64,000 nt of DNA from an uncultured Clostridia bacterium (GTDB taxonomy: Bacteria > Bacillota > Clostridia > UMGS1810): the NCBI GenBank assembly GCA_934500875.1, contig CAKSTL010000002.1:124001-188000 (forward strand), read 5' to 3'. Below are positions 53,260 to 61,254 of the stretch, one piece after another. Numbering within the stretch: position 1 is the stretch's first letter; every line of letters starts with the position of its first letter. Position numbers and translations under genes: made by a program. The notes under the pieces are model-generated. The model made no database searches, had not been told where the DNA came from, and saw only the letters and a list, made by a program, of their open reading frames with translations.

Positions 53260-54141
53260 TTACTTCTTTTTTTCAACCGCAATCCAAATTTCGCAGGTAT
53301 AATCGGCATTTTGCACATCGGCGGACGGATAGCTTTCTATTTCTATGCCGCACGGCTGATACTCGCTTGCCGGGAAAAATTCAGTGCAGATATATTTATA
53401 CACCTTTCTGAACGCTTCGGGCATTTTTCCGACGCATTTGAACACGGCATATGTATGCGCAGGGATTGTTTCTTTTGTAAGATAATCATCCTCTATTTTC
53501 TTTCCGTTGTAATGAGCGCCTATTCCGTAAGGAAAATCTTCGTTCAGTTTTGTGCCGTCCGCACCGAAGCTTACGCCGATAATGCATTTGTCAAAAATGT
53601 TGTTTTCGGGAATGTATTTGCAGATTGCCGGGATTGTTCCGTCGCTCTGACACTCGCCCCAGAATTTTGCTATCTCTTTTGTTGTAATCTCGTGAGCCTT
53701 GGGAAAATTCTTCTTTCTCAGCACCACGTCAAACGCTTTTTTTGTTTCAATTCTGTAATCCATTGTCGTTCCTCCGTTTAATATAAGTTTTACGGAAAGT
53801 TTTGAGAACGATTTCAACCTTGCGCCGTGTTTTGCGGCAGACGGCGTAACACCGTGAAACCGCACGAACGCACGTGAAAAGCTTTCGGGTGAGTCATAGC
53901 CGTATTTAAGCGCAACATCTATCACCTTTTTGTTTGTGCAGGCAAGCTCGCTGCCGGCAAGCGAAAGTCTGCGCATACGGATATAGTCGCCGAGGCTGAA
54001 GCCGCACACGGCACTGAACACTCTCTGAAAGTGAAAGCTTGACGAATACGCCGCTTTTGCAACCTTTTCATAGCTGATATCCTCTGTTATATGCTCTTCG
54101 GTATAATCAAGCGCACGCTGCAAACCCGTAATCCAATCCAT
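53260..54141 (-). CDS. AraC-family regulator with GyrI-like effector domain
   Basis: 293 residues from ATG 54141 (GGAAGGGAG upstream; the frame is open further up without a site). The N-terminal AraC DNA-binding domain (about 8-105) shows ISYEKVAKAAYSSSFHFQRV and VIDVALKYGYDSPESFSRAF. The C-terminal ~155 residues match the GyrI/BmrR-like ligand domain (DYRIETKKAFDVVLRKK, AHTYAVFKCVGKMPEAFRKV, EIWIAVEKK). Such fusions (Rob/YdeE-like) sense small, often lipophilic, compounds. No obvious target next to it; its own upstream region has an inverted repeat CAAAGCA-N16-TGCTTTG (54184-54213). Confidence 0.9.
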   Translation of the reverse strand: MDWITGLQRALDYTEEHITEDISYEKVAKAAYSSSFHFQRVFSAVCGFSLGDYIRMRRLSLAGSELACTNKKVIDVALKYGYDSPESFSRAFVRFHGVTPSAAKHGARLKSFSKLSVKLILNGGTTMDYRIETKKAFDVVLRKKNFPKAHEITTKEIAKFWGECQSDGTIPAICKYIPENNIFDKCIIGVSFGADGTKLNEDFPYGIGAHYNGKKIEDDYLTKETIPAHTYAVFKCVGKMPEAFRKVYKYICTEFFPASEYQPCGIEIESYPSADVQNADYTCEIWIAVEKKK

Positions 54142-54258
54142 ACTCGTTTTCTCCCTTCCGTTAACACAATTATACAAAAACGGCAAAGCATTTTCCTGAT
54201 ATATTGTGCTTTGATGTGTCAGATTTTTAATTCCGCCTTTATTTGCAAAAAGAAAAAT

Positions 54259-54284
54259 CGGAATGAACCAAAAAGTTCATTCCG
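54259..54284 (-). terminator. Terminator of the tRNA cluster
   Basis: On the minus strand CGGAATGAAC/GTTCATTCCG with a 6-base loop, then ATTTTTCTTTTT. It lies directly after the 3' CCA of tRNA-Ser. Confidence 0.85.
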
Positions 54285-54287
54285 ACG

Positions 54288-54378
54288 TGGCGGAGATGAT
54301 GGGATTTGAACCCATGTGCCCCGTTAAGGACAACACGATTTCCAATCGTGCTCGTTATGACCACTTCGATACATCTCC
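54288..54378 (-). tRNA. tRNA-Ser (GGA)
   Basis: 91 nt with encoded CCA. Acceptor stem GGAGATG/CATCTCC, anticodon loop ATTGGAAAT (GGA), a long variable arm typical of tRNA-Ser, and T-loop GGTTCAAATCC. Separated from tRNA-Glu by 95 bp that contain an A/T-rich imperfect hairpin (AGAAAGAAAAA/TTTTTCTTTCT). Confidence 0.95.
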
Positions 54379-54473
54379 AAACAATGGGGTTTAACAAAAA
54401 ATTAAACCTTTATATAAACAAAAAGAAGAAAGAAAAAGCAAAAACTGAAGTTTTAATTTTTCTTTCTCTTTTG

Positions 54474-54548
54474 TGGTGACCCGTAGGGGAATCGAACCCC
54501 TGTTATCGCCGTGAAAGGGCGGTGTCTTAACCGCTTGACCAACGGGCC
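54474..54548 (-). tRNA. tRNA-Glu (TTC)
   Basis: 75 nt with encoded CCA. Acceptor GGCCCGT/ACGGGTC, anticodon TTC in CCTTTCACG, T-arm GGGGTTCGATTCCCC. Six bases after tRNA-Met. Confidence 0.96.
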
Positions 54549-54553
54549 GTGTA

Positions 54554-54630
54554 TGGTAGCGGCAACTGGATTTGAACCAGTGACACTACGGGTATGAACC
54601 GTATGCTCTAGCCAACTGAGCTATGCCGCC
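54554..54630 (-). tRNA. tRNA-Met (CAT), elongator type
   Basis: 77 nt with encoded CCA. Acceptor GGCGGCA/TGCCGCT with a terminal G-U pair, anticodon CAT in GGTTCATACCC. Elongator type: the first pair is matched and the anticodon stem lacks the three G-C pairs of initiator tRNA. A tRNA-Ile2 (lysidine) identity cannot be fully excluded by eye. Confidence 0.9.
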
Positions 54631-54646
54631 ATAGACAACATAAACA

Positions 54647-54675
54647 ATTTTACCATAAGAGTTTTATTTTGTCAA
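54647..54675 (-). promoter_or_regulatory. Promoter of the tRNA cluster
   Basis: On the minus strand TTGACA, 17-bp spacer, TAAAAT, ending 17 bp before tRNA-Met. Confidence 0.85.
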
Positions 54676-54775
54676 CAAAAATTTTTAAAATTTTCTAATT
54701 TTTTTATTTCTTTTATTATTTTGCCGAAAATTCCTGAATTTATGTGTTAATATCGAAAAAGAAAGGAGGGATAAA

Positions 54776-55201
54776 ATGAAAAATGCATATATTGCCGCTG
54801 CCGGAATTGCGGGCGGTTTTATTGTTTCCATGCTTGGCGGCTGGTCAAGCGCACTTGCAACGCTGATTGTTTTTATGGCGGTTGATTATCTTACCGGGCT
54901 TATTGCCGCAGGAATTTTTAAAAAAAGCCCAAAAACAAAGTCGGGCGCATTGAACAGCTCGGTAGGATTTAAGGGGATTTTCAAAAAAATCGGTATTTTG
55001 TTTGTCGTGATGCTTGCATACCGTCTTGACATAACGGCAAACACAAATTTTGTTAAAAACTCTGTGATAATTGCGTATATCGTTAACGAATTTTTATCCG
55101 TTACCGAAAATCTTGCGCTTATGGGTGTTTATATGCCGTCCGCCGTTACAAGGGCGATTGACGTGCTTCAAAGCAAAGAAAAAGGGGATGTGAAGGAATG
55201 A
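54776..55201 (+). CDS. Phage-type holin family protein
   Basis: 141 residues, several hydrophobic helices, matching the Cph1/TcdE-type toxin-secretion/phage-lysis holin family (VFMAVDYLTGLIAAGIFKK, SSVGFKGIFKKIGILFVVML). Excellent ribosome site (GAAAGGAGGG). Holins form membrane holes that let endolysins reach the wall. Its stop overlaps the amidase start (ATGA), the classic lysis-cassette layout, yet no other phage gene is nearby. It may be a remnant or a domesticated export module. Confidence 0.85.
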   Translation: MKNAYIAAAGIAGGFIVSMLGGWSSALATLIVFMAVDYLTGLIAAGIFKKSPKTKSGALNSSVGFKGIFKKIGILFVVMLAYRLDITANTNFVKNSVIIAYIVNEFLSVTENLALMGVYMPSAVTRAIDVLQSKEKGDVKE

Positions 55202-55887
55202 AAATTTTAATTGACGCAGGACATAATTTCAAAGATTTTGACACCGGCTGCGAAGGAAAAACTTCAAGAGAACAGGATTTGACGTTTGAAATAGCAAAAA
55301 AGCTGTATGATATTTTTGTCAAAAACGGACATAAGGCATATCTTACAAGGCGCTTAAAAACCGACGTTTTGGGCACGGGAACGGTAAATTCCAGTCTTTC
55401 AAAGCGTGCGCAAATCTGTAATGCGCTAAAGCCCGATTTGTTTTTGTCAATTCACACAAATTCGGGCGGCGGCACGGGCTGCGAGGCATATGTCTGTGAT
55501 AAAAACTCAAAGGCATATGAATATGCAAAAAAATGCGTGCAGAAAATGCAGGACGCAGGAAGGATAAGCCGAGGCGTTAAGACGGCGAATTTTTATGTTC
55601 TTAAAAACACCTGCGTTCCGGCGGTGCTTTTTGAGGCGGGGTTTATTGACAATGAAAACGAGGAAAAGTGGCTTTGCGAAAACACTTCGGTTATTGCAAA
55701 TGCGCTGTTTTCGGCGATTTGCCCCGAAAAAGAATATCCTTCGCCGAGCGAAGCGGTTGCGGTTATGCACAGGGTCGGCATTATATCGGACACCGAAAAA
55801 TGGTATAACGGTACGTGGACGGACGAGGATTTTAAGTGGCTGCTTAAAAAAACGGCGGCATATATTGACAGGACGGAAAAAATGTGA
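55198..55887 (+). CDS. N-acetylmuramoyl-L-alanine amidase (Amidase_3)
   Basis: 229 residues, no signal peptide, as for endolysins delivered by a holin. The zinc amidase residues are all visible: H9 (DAGHN), E25 (SREQD), H86 (LSIHTNS) and catalytic E146 (LFEAGFID). After the catalytic domain (about 1-175) comes a short C-terminal segment (VMHRVGIISDTEKWYNGTW), probably a small wall-binding or helical cap module. It cuts the bond between MurNAc and the peptide stem. The stop codon is directly followed by the -10 of the thiT leader promoter. Confidence 0.92.
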   Translation: MKILIDAGHNFKDFDTGCEGKTSREQDLTFEIAKKLYDIFVKNGHKAYLTRRLKTDVLGTGTVNSSLSKRAQICNALKPDLFLSIHTNSGGGTGCEAYVCDKNSKAYEYAKKCVQKMQDAGRISRGVKTANFYVLKNTCVPAVLFEAGFIDNENEEKWLCENTSVIANALFSAICPEKEYPSPSEAVAVMHRVGIISDTEKWYNGTWTDEDFKWLLKKTAAYIDRTEKM

Positions 55888-55893
55888 TACAAT
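55865..55893 (+). promoter_or_regulatory. Promoter of the TPP leader, inside the amidase 3' end
   Basis: TTGACA, 17-bp spacer, TACAAT. The -35 and spacer are amidase codons and the stop TGA (55885-55887) directly precedes the -10, so the two genes are packed without a gap. Confidence 0.75.
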
Positions 55894-55896
55894 GTC

Positions 55897-55990
55897 GAAA
55901 AAGGGGAGCTTGCGGGGCAGGCTGAGAGTAAACGGTTGCGTTTTGACCCATAACCTGATTTGGATAATGCCAACGTAGGGAAATACGTTA
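55897..55990 (+). ncRNA. TPP riboswitch (THI element)
   Basis: Clear THI-box blocks: GGGGAGCTTGCGGGGCAGGC, GCTGAGAG, TTGACCCATAACCTGATTTG and GATAATGCCAACGTAGGGA. Binds thiamine pyrophosphate; with the terminator just downstream it should switch off the thiamine transporter gene when TPP is plentiful. Confidence 0.97.
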
Positions 55991-56007
55991 TTTGCGGCGA
56001 TTTGTCT

Positions 56008-56041
56008 GCGGCATACTCTTTTTGGGTATGCCGCTTTTTTA
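56008..56041 (+). terminator. TPP-riboswitch terminator
   Basis: GCGGCATAC pairs with GTATGCCGC, followed by TTTTTTT, 18 bp after the aptamer and about 75 bp before thiT. Probable expression platform. Confidence 0.9.
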
Positions 56042-56114
56042 GGCATATGGGGGTGGCTTTCTTTCGGCTATCCTTAAAAACACCCGAAAATTTTTGAGAA
56101 AAGAGGAATCTTTT

Positions 56115-56690
56115 ATGAACAATGTAGGCAGTACGACAAAAAAACTTACAAACAGTGCGATAATGATTGCGCTTTCGCTTGTTTTATCGTTTTGTGCGGT
56201 GTTTAAGGCGGCGAACGGCGGCGACGTTACAATCGGTTCTATGGTGCCGGTTATCATAATTTCGTTTATGTACAGCACAAAGTGGGGAATTTTTACTTCA
56301 TTTATATACACTGTGCTCAATATGATTTTTAAACAGGTTGTAACCACGCTTCCGACAGAAGGCTTCGGCGCATATGCGCTTATGATTATTCTCGATTATG
56401 TGCTTGCGTTCGGCGTTTTCGGTCTGGCAGGATTTTTCTACCGTCTTATGGGGTCTAAAAAGTGGGCAATGCCCGTTTCGGCTGCGATAGTTACGTTTTT
56501 AAGATATTTGTCTCATTTTGCGGCCGGTATAATTCTTTGGGGTTCGTATGCGCCCGAGGGTCAGCCCGTTTGGATATATTCAATTTTATATAACGGCGCA
56601 TATATGCTTCCCGAAATTATTATAACTACCGGCATTACTGCTATTTTAAGTGTTTGGGCAATTCCTTACATTATTAAAAATTTTAAGTAG
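56115..56690 (+). CDS. thiT: Thiamine ECF transporter S component
   Basis: 191 residues from ATG 56115 (GAGGAA upstream; the open frame from 56094 has no site). Six hydrophobic segments and ThiT-type signatures: GGDVTIGSMVPVIIISF, DYVLAFGVFGLAG, RYLSHFAAGIILWGSYAPEG, YNGAYMLPE. It captures thiamine in the membrane and works with a shared ECF energising module encoded elsewhere. Regulated by the TPP riboswitch. Confidence 0.95.
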   Translation: MNNVGSTTKKLTNSAIMIALSLVLSFCAVFKAANGGDVTIGSMVPVIIISFMYSTKWGIFTSFIYTVLNMIFKQVVTTLPTEGFGAYALMIILDYVLAFGVFGLAGFFYRLMGSKKWAMPVSAAIVTFLRYLSHFAAGIILWGSYAPEGQPVWIYSILYNGAYMLPEIIITTGITAILSVWAIPYIIKNFK

Positions 56691-56721
56691 TACATACAAA
56701 TTCTTTTTGAAATTAAGTTTG

Positions 56722-56757
56722 AAAACCCGAGGGGCTTTAAGCACCTCGGGTTTTTAT
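56722..56757 (+). terminator. Intrinsic terminator after thiT
   Basis: AAAACCCGAGG pairs with CCTCGGGTTTT, followed by TTTA; 11-bp perfect stem. The 150 bp from here to the mraZ promoter are AT-rich with no visible gene. Confidence 0.9.
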
Positions 56758-56904
56758 TTGCATAAAATTACATTATTTTACATATAAAATCTGCGCATTT
56801 GTTTTATTTGCACAAAAAGTTATGACAAGCAGGGTGAGAATTGCCCGAAAAATTAAAAATTTTAATAAAATCTTATGAAATAAAAAATTTTTTTAAAAAA
56901 AGTA

Positions 56905-56933
56905 TTGCAATTTCATTACAATTGGGTTAAAAT
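56905..56933 (+). promoter_or_regulatory. Promoter of the division/cell-wall (dcw) cluster
   Basis: TTGCAA, 17-bp spacer, TAAAAT. The MraZ repeats begin 7 bp after the -10, over the expected transcription start. Confidence 0.8.
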
Positions 56934-56940
56934 TTACTTA

Positions 56941-56980
56941 AAAGTGGAGATAAGTGTGTCAAAGTGGAGTATTGTGGAAG
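56941..56980 (+). promoter_or_regulatory. MraZ boxes: four direct repeats with 10-bp period
   Basis: Four units in register: AAAGTGGAGA, TAAGTGTGTC, AAAGTGGAGT, ATTGTGGAAG. MraZ proteins bind repeated (A)GTG-type sites ahead of mraZ, one per subunit of the ring. Placed at the transcription start, they should mediate autorepression of the cluster. Confidence 0.8.
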
Positions 56981-57013
56981 AAAAACATTAAATTGCGAAA
57001 GGGCGGTGAGTAG

Positions 57014-57448
57014 ATGTCTTACGATTTCAGCGGAGAATATCAGCACAGTGTTGACGTAAAGGGAAGAATGATTGTTCCCTCAAAGTTCAGAGAAACGCTC
57101 GGCGACAGCTTTATGGTTACAAGAGGTCTTGACAACTGTCTTTTTGTATATCCCAAAGAAGCGTGGGAGGCATTTACGCAAAAGCTTAAACAGCTGCCCA
57201 TTTCTAACACCAATGCACGCCAGTTTGTAAGATTTTTCTTATCCGGCGCTGTTGAATGTGAGCTTGACAAACAAGGAAGAATTCTTATTCCGCAAAATCT
57301 TCGTGCCTATGCGAAAATCAGCAAGGACGTTTCGGTTATCGGAGTAGGCGAGCGTGCCGAAATATGGGACAGCGAGCAGTGGAACGGCTACAACGGAAGT
57401 ATTTCGCCGGACGAAGTGGCGGCAAATATGGAATCGCTTGGAATATAG
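57014..57448 (+). CDS. mraZ: Transcriptional regulator MraZ
   Basis: 144 residues with two SpoVT/AbrB-like half-domains, each carrying the DxKGR-type motif: HSVDVKGRMIVPSKFRE and CELDKQGRILIPQNLR. First gene of the dcw cluster; binds the repeats at its own promoter. Confidence 0.97.
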   Translation: MSYDFSGEYQHSVDVKGRMIVPSKFRETLGDSFMVTRGLDNCLFVYPKEAWEAFTQKLKQLPISNTNARQFVRFFLSGAVECELDKQGRILIPQNLRAYAKISKDVSVIGVGERAEIWDSEQWNGYNGSISPDEVAANMESLGI

Positions 57449-57457
57449 GTGGAAAAA

Positions 57458-58390
57458 TTGGAATTTAAACATATCTCTGTTCTTTTAAACGAGTCGGTTG
57501 ACGCACTCGGCATTAAAAAAGACGGCATCTATGCTGACGGAACTTTGGGCGGCGGCGGTCACAGCGAAAAAATTCTTGAAAAGCTTTCCGGCAAGGGGCT
57601 TTTGATAGGGATTGACCGTGACATTGAGGCAATCTGCGCTGCTAAGGAGCGTCTTAAAAATTACACCAACGTTATCTACGAAAACACTAATTTCAAAAAC
57701 ATCAAAGAAATTCTTGCAAAAAACAAAATAGACGGTATCAACGGCGCTGTGCTTGACCTTGGCGTTTCGTCGTATCAGCTTGACAACGCCGAAAGGGGCT
57801 TTGGCTATACCTCGGACGCAAGGCTGGATATGCGTATGGATACGTCTGCGCCTCTTGACGCATACTGCGTTGTGAATACATACAGCGAAGAGGAGCTTGC
57901 AAAAATTTTTTTTGAATACGGTGAGGAGCGGTTTTCAAGAAAAATTGCGGCGGAAATTGTAAAAAGGCGGAGCAAGAGGCCGATTGAAACGACAGGCGAG
58001 CTTTCCAATCTTATTAAAGGGTGTATTCCGCAAAGGACGGTTAAAAAAGGGTCGCACCCCGCAAAACGTGTTTTTCAGGCAATAAGAATTGAGGTTAACG
58101 GCGAGCTTTCGGGTTTGTCCGAGGCGATTTGCGATTTTTTCGATTGTTTAAAATGCGGCGGACGGCTTTCGGTTATAAGCTTTCATTCGCTTGAGGACAG
58201 AATTGTAAAAAATACGTTTGCAAACCTTGCAAAAGGGTGCATTTGCCCCAAAGATTTTCCCGTATGCGTGTGCGGAAGAAAACCTTTGGGAAAGATTATC
58301 ACAAGAAAGGCAATTATCCCGTCGGAGGGCGAAATTGAGACAAACAGGCGTTCAAAGAGCGCAAAACTGCGTGTTATAGAAAAACTTTAG
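57458..58390 (+). CDS. rsmH: 16S rRNA (cytosine-1402-N4)-methyltransferase
   Basis: 310 residues from TTG 57458, which has AGGTGG 5 bp upstream; GTG 57449, directly after the mraZ stop, is the alternative. SAM-dependent methyltransferase of 16S C1402. Motifs: HISVLLNESVDAL, YADGTLGGGGHSEKIL, VLDLGVSSYQLDNAERGF, RVFQAIRIEVNGEL, VISFHSLEDRIVKN. Confidence 0.96.
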   Translation: MEFKHISVLLNESVDALGIKKDGIYADGTLGGGGHSEKILEKLSGKGLLIGIDRDIEAICAAKERLKNYTNVIYENTNFKNIKEILAKNKIDGINGAVLDLGVSSYQLDNAERGFGYTSDARLDMRMDTSAPLDAYCVVNTYSEEELAKIFFEYGEERFSRKIAAEIVKRRSKRPIETTGELSNLIKGCIPQRTVKKGSHPAKRVFQAIRIEVNGELSGLSEAICDFFDCLKCGGRLSVISFHSLEDRIVKNTFANLAKGCICPKDFPVCVCGRKPLGKIITRKAIIPSEGEIETNRRSKSAKLRVIEKL

Positions 58391-58428
58391 GATAAAGGTA
58401 AAAACAAAAGGCGGTGCGAAAGATAAAA

Positions 58429-58929
58429 ATGAGTAAATACTATTATACCAACGGCTCATCGGCATACAGCTTGGATAAATACGATATTGAAAATTACTAT
58501 ACAAAAAAACGCATAAACGAGGAGGAGGCAAAAAAAGCAAGGGCTGTAAGAAGTGCAAAACTGAGAATGAGAACAATTGCGGCGATACTGGCGGTTTTTG
58601 CCGTTGCGTGCACAATTCTTTACAGAAACGTTGCAATAATCGAAGCGTCCACCGAGGCGCAGCAGCTTGAAGAAAAGCTTACAACGCTTCAGGCGGCGAA
58701 CACAAAGTTAAATTACGAGCTGAAAAAAGAAGTTGACCTTAAAAAGGTTGAAGAAATTGCAACGACAAAGCTTGGTATGAAACGCCCCGACAAGCATCAG
58801 ACGGTTTATGTGGACGTTACCCAGAAAAACTATGCAGAGGTTAAAAACAGCACCGCAGACAAAACCTTAAGCGGCACATTCAGCGTTATAAAGCAAAAGG
58901 TAATCAATGTTTTGGAATATTTACAATAG
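58429..58929 (+). CDS. ftsL: FtsL-like cell division protein
   Basis: 166 residues from ATG 58429 (the GTG at 58414 lies within the AAAGGCGGTG site). Topology: a ~50-residue charged cytoplasmic N-terminus, one transmembrane helix (TIAAILAVFAVACTIL), then a coiled coil (EASTEAQQLEEKLTTLQAAN) and the septum-protein signature EEIATTKLGMKRP. Sequence identity in this family is low; assignment rests on topology and the position between rsmH and the transpeptidase. Confidence 0.85.
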   Translation: MSKYYYTNGSSAYSLDKYDIENYYTKKRINEEEAKKARAVRSAKLRMRTIAAILAVFAVACTILYRNVAIIEASTEAQQLEEKLTTLQAANTKLNYELKKEVDLKKVEEIATTKLGMKRPDKHQTVYVDVTQKNYAEVKNSTADKTLSGTFSVIKQKVINVLEYLQ

Positions 58930-58948
58930 TTTTTAAATAAGTTTAATT

Positions 58949-58990
58949 AGGAGTAAAAGGAAATTCTTATAAGGATTGTTCTTTACTCCT
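58949..58990 (+). other. Hairpin between ftsL and the transpeptidase gene
   Basis: AGGAGTAAA pairs with TTTACTCCT across a 24-base loop, followed by TTAGTGTTATTTT. The T-run is poor, so it is more likely an mRNA-processing or partial attenuation structure than a full terminator. Confidence 0.4.
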
Positions 58991-59040
58991 TTAGTGTTAT
59001 TTTATGAAGATAAAAAATTTGCCGGAACAGAGGAATTTAA

Positions 59041-61224
59041 ATGTCGAAAAAATCAAAACTAACACTCGGAAAGCGCTCGGTTTTTATTCTTTTTGCATTT
59101 TGCGCAACATTTTTTGCACTGGTGCTGCGAATAGGCTGGGTGCAGTTTGTGGACGGCAGTTCTTTGCAGCAAAAGGCTGTGGAGCAGCAGACAAAGGATA
59201 AGGTTATAAGTTCTAAAAGAGGCACTATATATGACAGAAATATGAAGGCGCTGGCGCAGAGTGCGTCGGTTGATACGGTTTGCGCAACCCCGAGGGAGAT
59301 TGCCGAGGGAAAGAACACCGATAAGGTTGCGTCCGACCTTGCGCAGATTCTTGATATGGAAAAAGAGGACGTTTTAAAAATTATTACAAAAAAGTCGTCC
59401 TATGAAATACTTAAAAGAAAAATAGACCCCGAGCAGTCGCAGAAGATAAGGGAGCTTAACTATAAGGGAATTTATCTTACCGAGGATTCAAAAAGATATT
59501 ACCCTTACGGAAATTTTGCGTCGCACGTTATAGGGTTTGTCGGCTCGGATAATCAGGGCTTAAACGGCATTGAAATGGTGTACGACAAGTATCTTAAGGG
59601 CGAGCCCGGAAGAATTATCACCGCAAAAAATGCGCTCGGAAGCGATATGCCGTACAAGTATGAAAAATACATAAACGCACAAAACGGCGTTAACGTTGTT
59701 CTGACAATAGACGAAGTTATTCAGCATTTCGCCGAAAAAGAGCTTGAGGCGGCGGTTGAAAAATACAACGTCAAAAACGGTGCGGCGTGCATTGTTATGA
59801 ATGCGAAAACGGGCGAAATTTATGCAATGGCTACCAAGCCCGATTATGATTTGAATTCGCCGTTTACGCTTAACAATCAGGCGGATATTGACACTATGAA
59901 CTCTCTTTCGGGAGATGAAAAAACAAAGTTTTTTAACGAGGCGTGCAACAAAATGTGGCGTAACAAGGCGGTTTGCGATACCTACGAGCCGGGTTCTACG
60001 TTTAAAACATTTGTTACCGCAATGGCGATTGAGGAAAATGTTGTAAAAGACAACGACACATTTAACTGCCCGGGTTATCACAAGGTGGGAAAACACACAA
60101 TAAGGTGCCACAAGGTATCGGGACACGGCACCGAAACGTTTGTTGAGGGCGTAAGAAATTCGTGCAACCCTGTTTTTATGATGGTTGGCGCAAGGGTTGG
60201 AACTGCAAATTTCAAAAAATATTATAACCGTTTCGGATTTTCCGAAACAACCGGATTTGAACTTCCCGGTGAGGCGAAAGGTGTGTTCTTTTCAGACGAA
60301 CGCTTTAACGAAACGGAGCTTGCCACAAGCTCATTCGGACAGGGATTTAACATTACTCCCCTGCAGCTTGTAACTGCGCTTACCGCAATTACAAACGACG
60401 GAAAAATGGTGCGTCCGAGAATTGTAAAAGAGCTTACCGATGACACGGGAAAGGTTATAAAAAGCTTTGAGCCTGAAATTATAAGAGATGTTATTTCGGC
60501 AGACACCGCAAAAAAGGTGCGTGAAATTTTGGAGAGCGTTGTTTCGGAGGGTACTGCGAAAAACGCTTATATAAGAGGAATGAGGGTTGCCGGAAAAACC
60601 GGAACGAGTGAAAAAATTCCGAGGGGAAGCAGAAAATACATAGCTTCGTTTCTTGGATTTGCACCTGCAAACAATCCTGAAATTATCGGTCTTGTAGTGC
60701 TTGACGAGCCGCCTGCGGACGGTCTTTATATGGGCGGTCAGATTGCGGCGCCGACGTTCCAGAAAATTTTTGACGCAACCTTAAGATATCTTAACATTGA
60801 CCCGCAGTACACCGCAGATGAGCTTACTCAGGCGGAAACAACGGTTCCTAATGTTGAGGGCCTTTCGGTAAAGGACGCAGAAATTAAGTTTGACGGCGCA
60901 GGGCTTTACTACAAAATTGTAGGAAACGGCGACAGCATAATTTCGCAGACGCCGAAGGGCGGAGTGATTGTGCAGACCGAATCAACCGTAATGCTGTATA
61001 CCGAAGAATCGGCGGCAAACGAGGTTGAAGTGCCGAGCGTTGTGGGAAAATCCATTGCCGAGGCAAACAGAATTCTTACAAACGCAAAGCTTAACGTTAA
61101 AATAACGGGTCTTGCCGAAAGCGGCGGCGAAACATATGTAGGTTCGCAGTCGCCCGAAGCGGGAGAAAAGGTTTCTTCGGGAACGGTTGTTACCGTGGAG
61201 GCGCTTTACAAAAACGTACATTAA
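59041..61224 (+). CDS. Class B penicillin-binding protein with PASTA domains (FtsI/SpoVD type)
   Basis: 727 residues: short cytoplasmic tail, one transmembrane helix (SVFILFAFCATFFALVLR), dimerisation domain (SSKRGTIYDRN), transpeptidase domain with nucleophile Ser319 in EPGSTFK, SCN in VRNSCNPVF and KTGT in VAGKTGTSE, then two C-terminal PASTA repeats (about 600-727). Cross-links septal peptidoglycan. It could be the vegetative FtsI or the sporulation paralog SpoVD; position right after ftsL is typical of both in Clostridia. Confidence 0.93.
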   Translation: MSKKSKLTLGKRSVFILFAFCATFFALVLRIGWVQFVDGSSLQQKAVEQQTKDKVISSKRGTIYDRNMKALAQSASVDTVCATPREIAEGKNTDKVASDLAQILDMEKEDVLKIITKKSSYEILKRKIDPEQSQKIRELNYKGIYLTEDSKRYYPYGNFASHVIGFVGSDNQGLNGIEMVYDKYLKGEPGRIITAKNALGSDMPYKYEKYINAQNGVNVVLTIDEVIQHFAEKELEAAVEKYNVKNGAACIVMNAKTGEIYAMATKPDYDLNSPFTLNNQADIDTMNSLSGDEKTKFFNEACNKMWRNKAVCDTYEPGSTFKTFVTAMAIEENVVKDNDTFNCPGYHKVGKHTIRCHKVSGHGTETFVEGVRNSCNPVFMMVGARVGTANFKKYYNRFGFSETTGFELPGEAKGVFFSDERFNETELATSSFGQGFNITPLQLVTALTAITNDGKMVRPRIVKELTDDTGKVIKSFEPEIIRDVISADTAKKVREILESVVSEGTAKNAYIRGMRVAGKTGTSEKIPRGSRKYIASFLGFAPANNPEIIGLVVLDEPPADGLYMGGQIAAPTFQKIFDATLRYLNIDPQYTADELTQAETTVPNVEGLSVKDAEIKFDGAGLYYKIVGNGDSIISQTPKGGVIVQTESTVMLYTEESAANEVEVPSVVGKSIAEANRILTNAKLNVKITGLAESGGETYVGSQSPEAGEKVSSGTVVTVEALYKNVH

Positions 61225-61254
61225 AATCACAAACAGCGAAAGGGTGAATTTATT

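Noticed and set aside
54554..54630. Initiator tRNA-fMet
   Set aside because: The first acceptor pair is matched and the anticodon stem lacks three consecutive G-C pairs, so it fits elongator tRNA-Met.
54776..55887. Complete prophage
   Set aside because: Only holin and amidase genes are phage-like; no integrase, capsid, portal, terminase or tail genes nearby.
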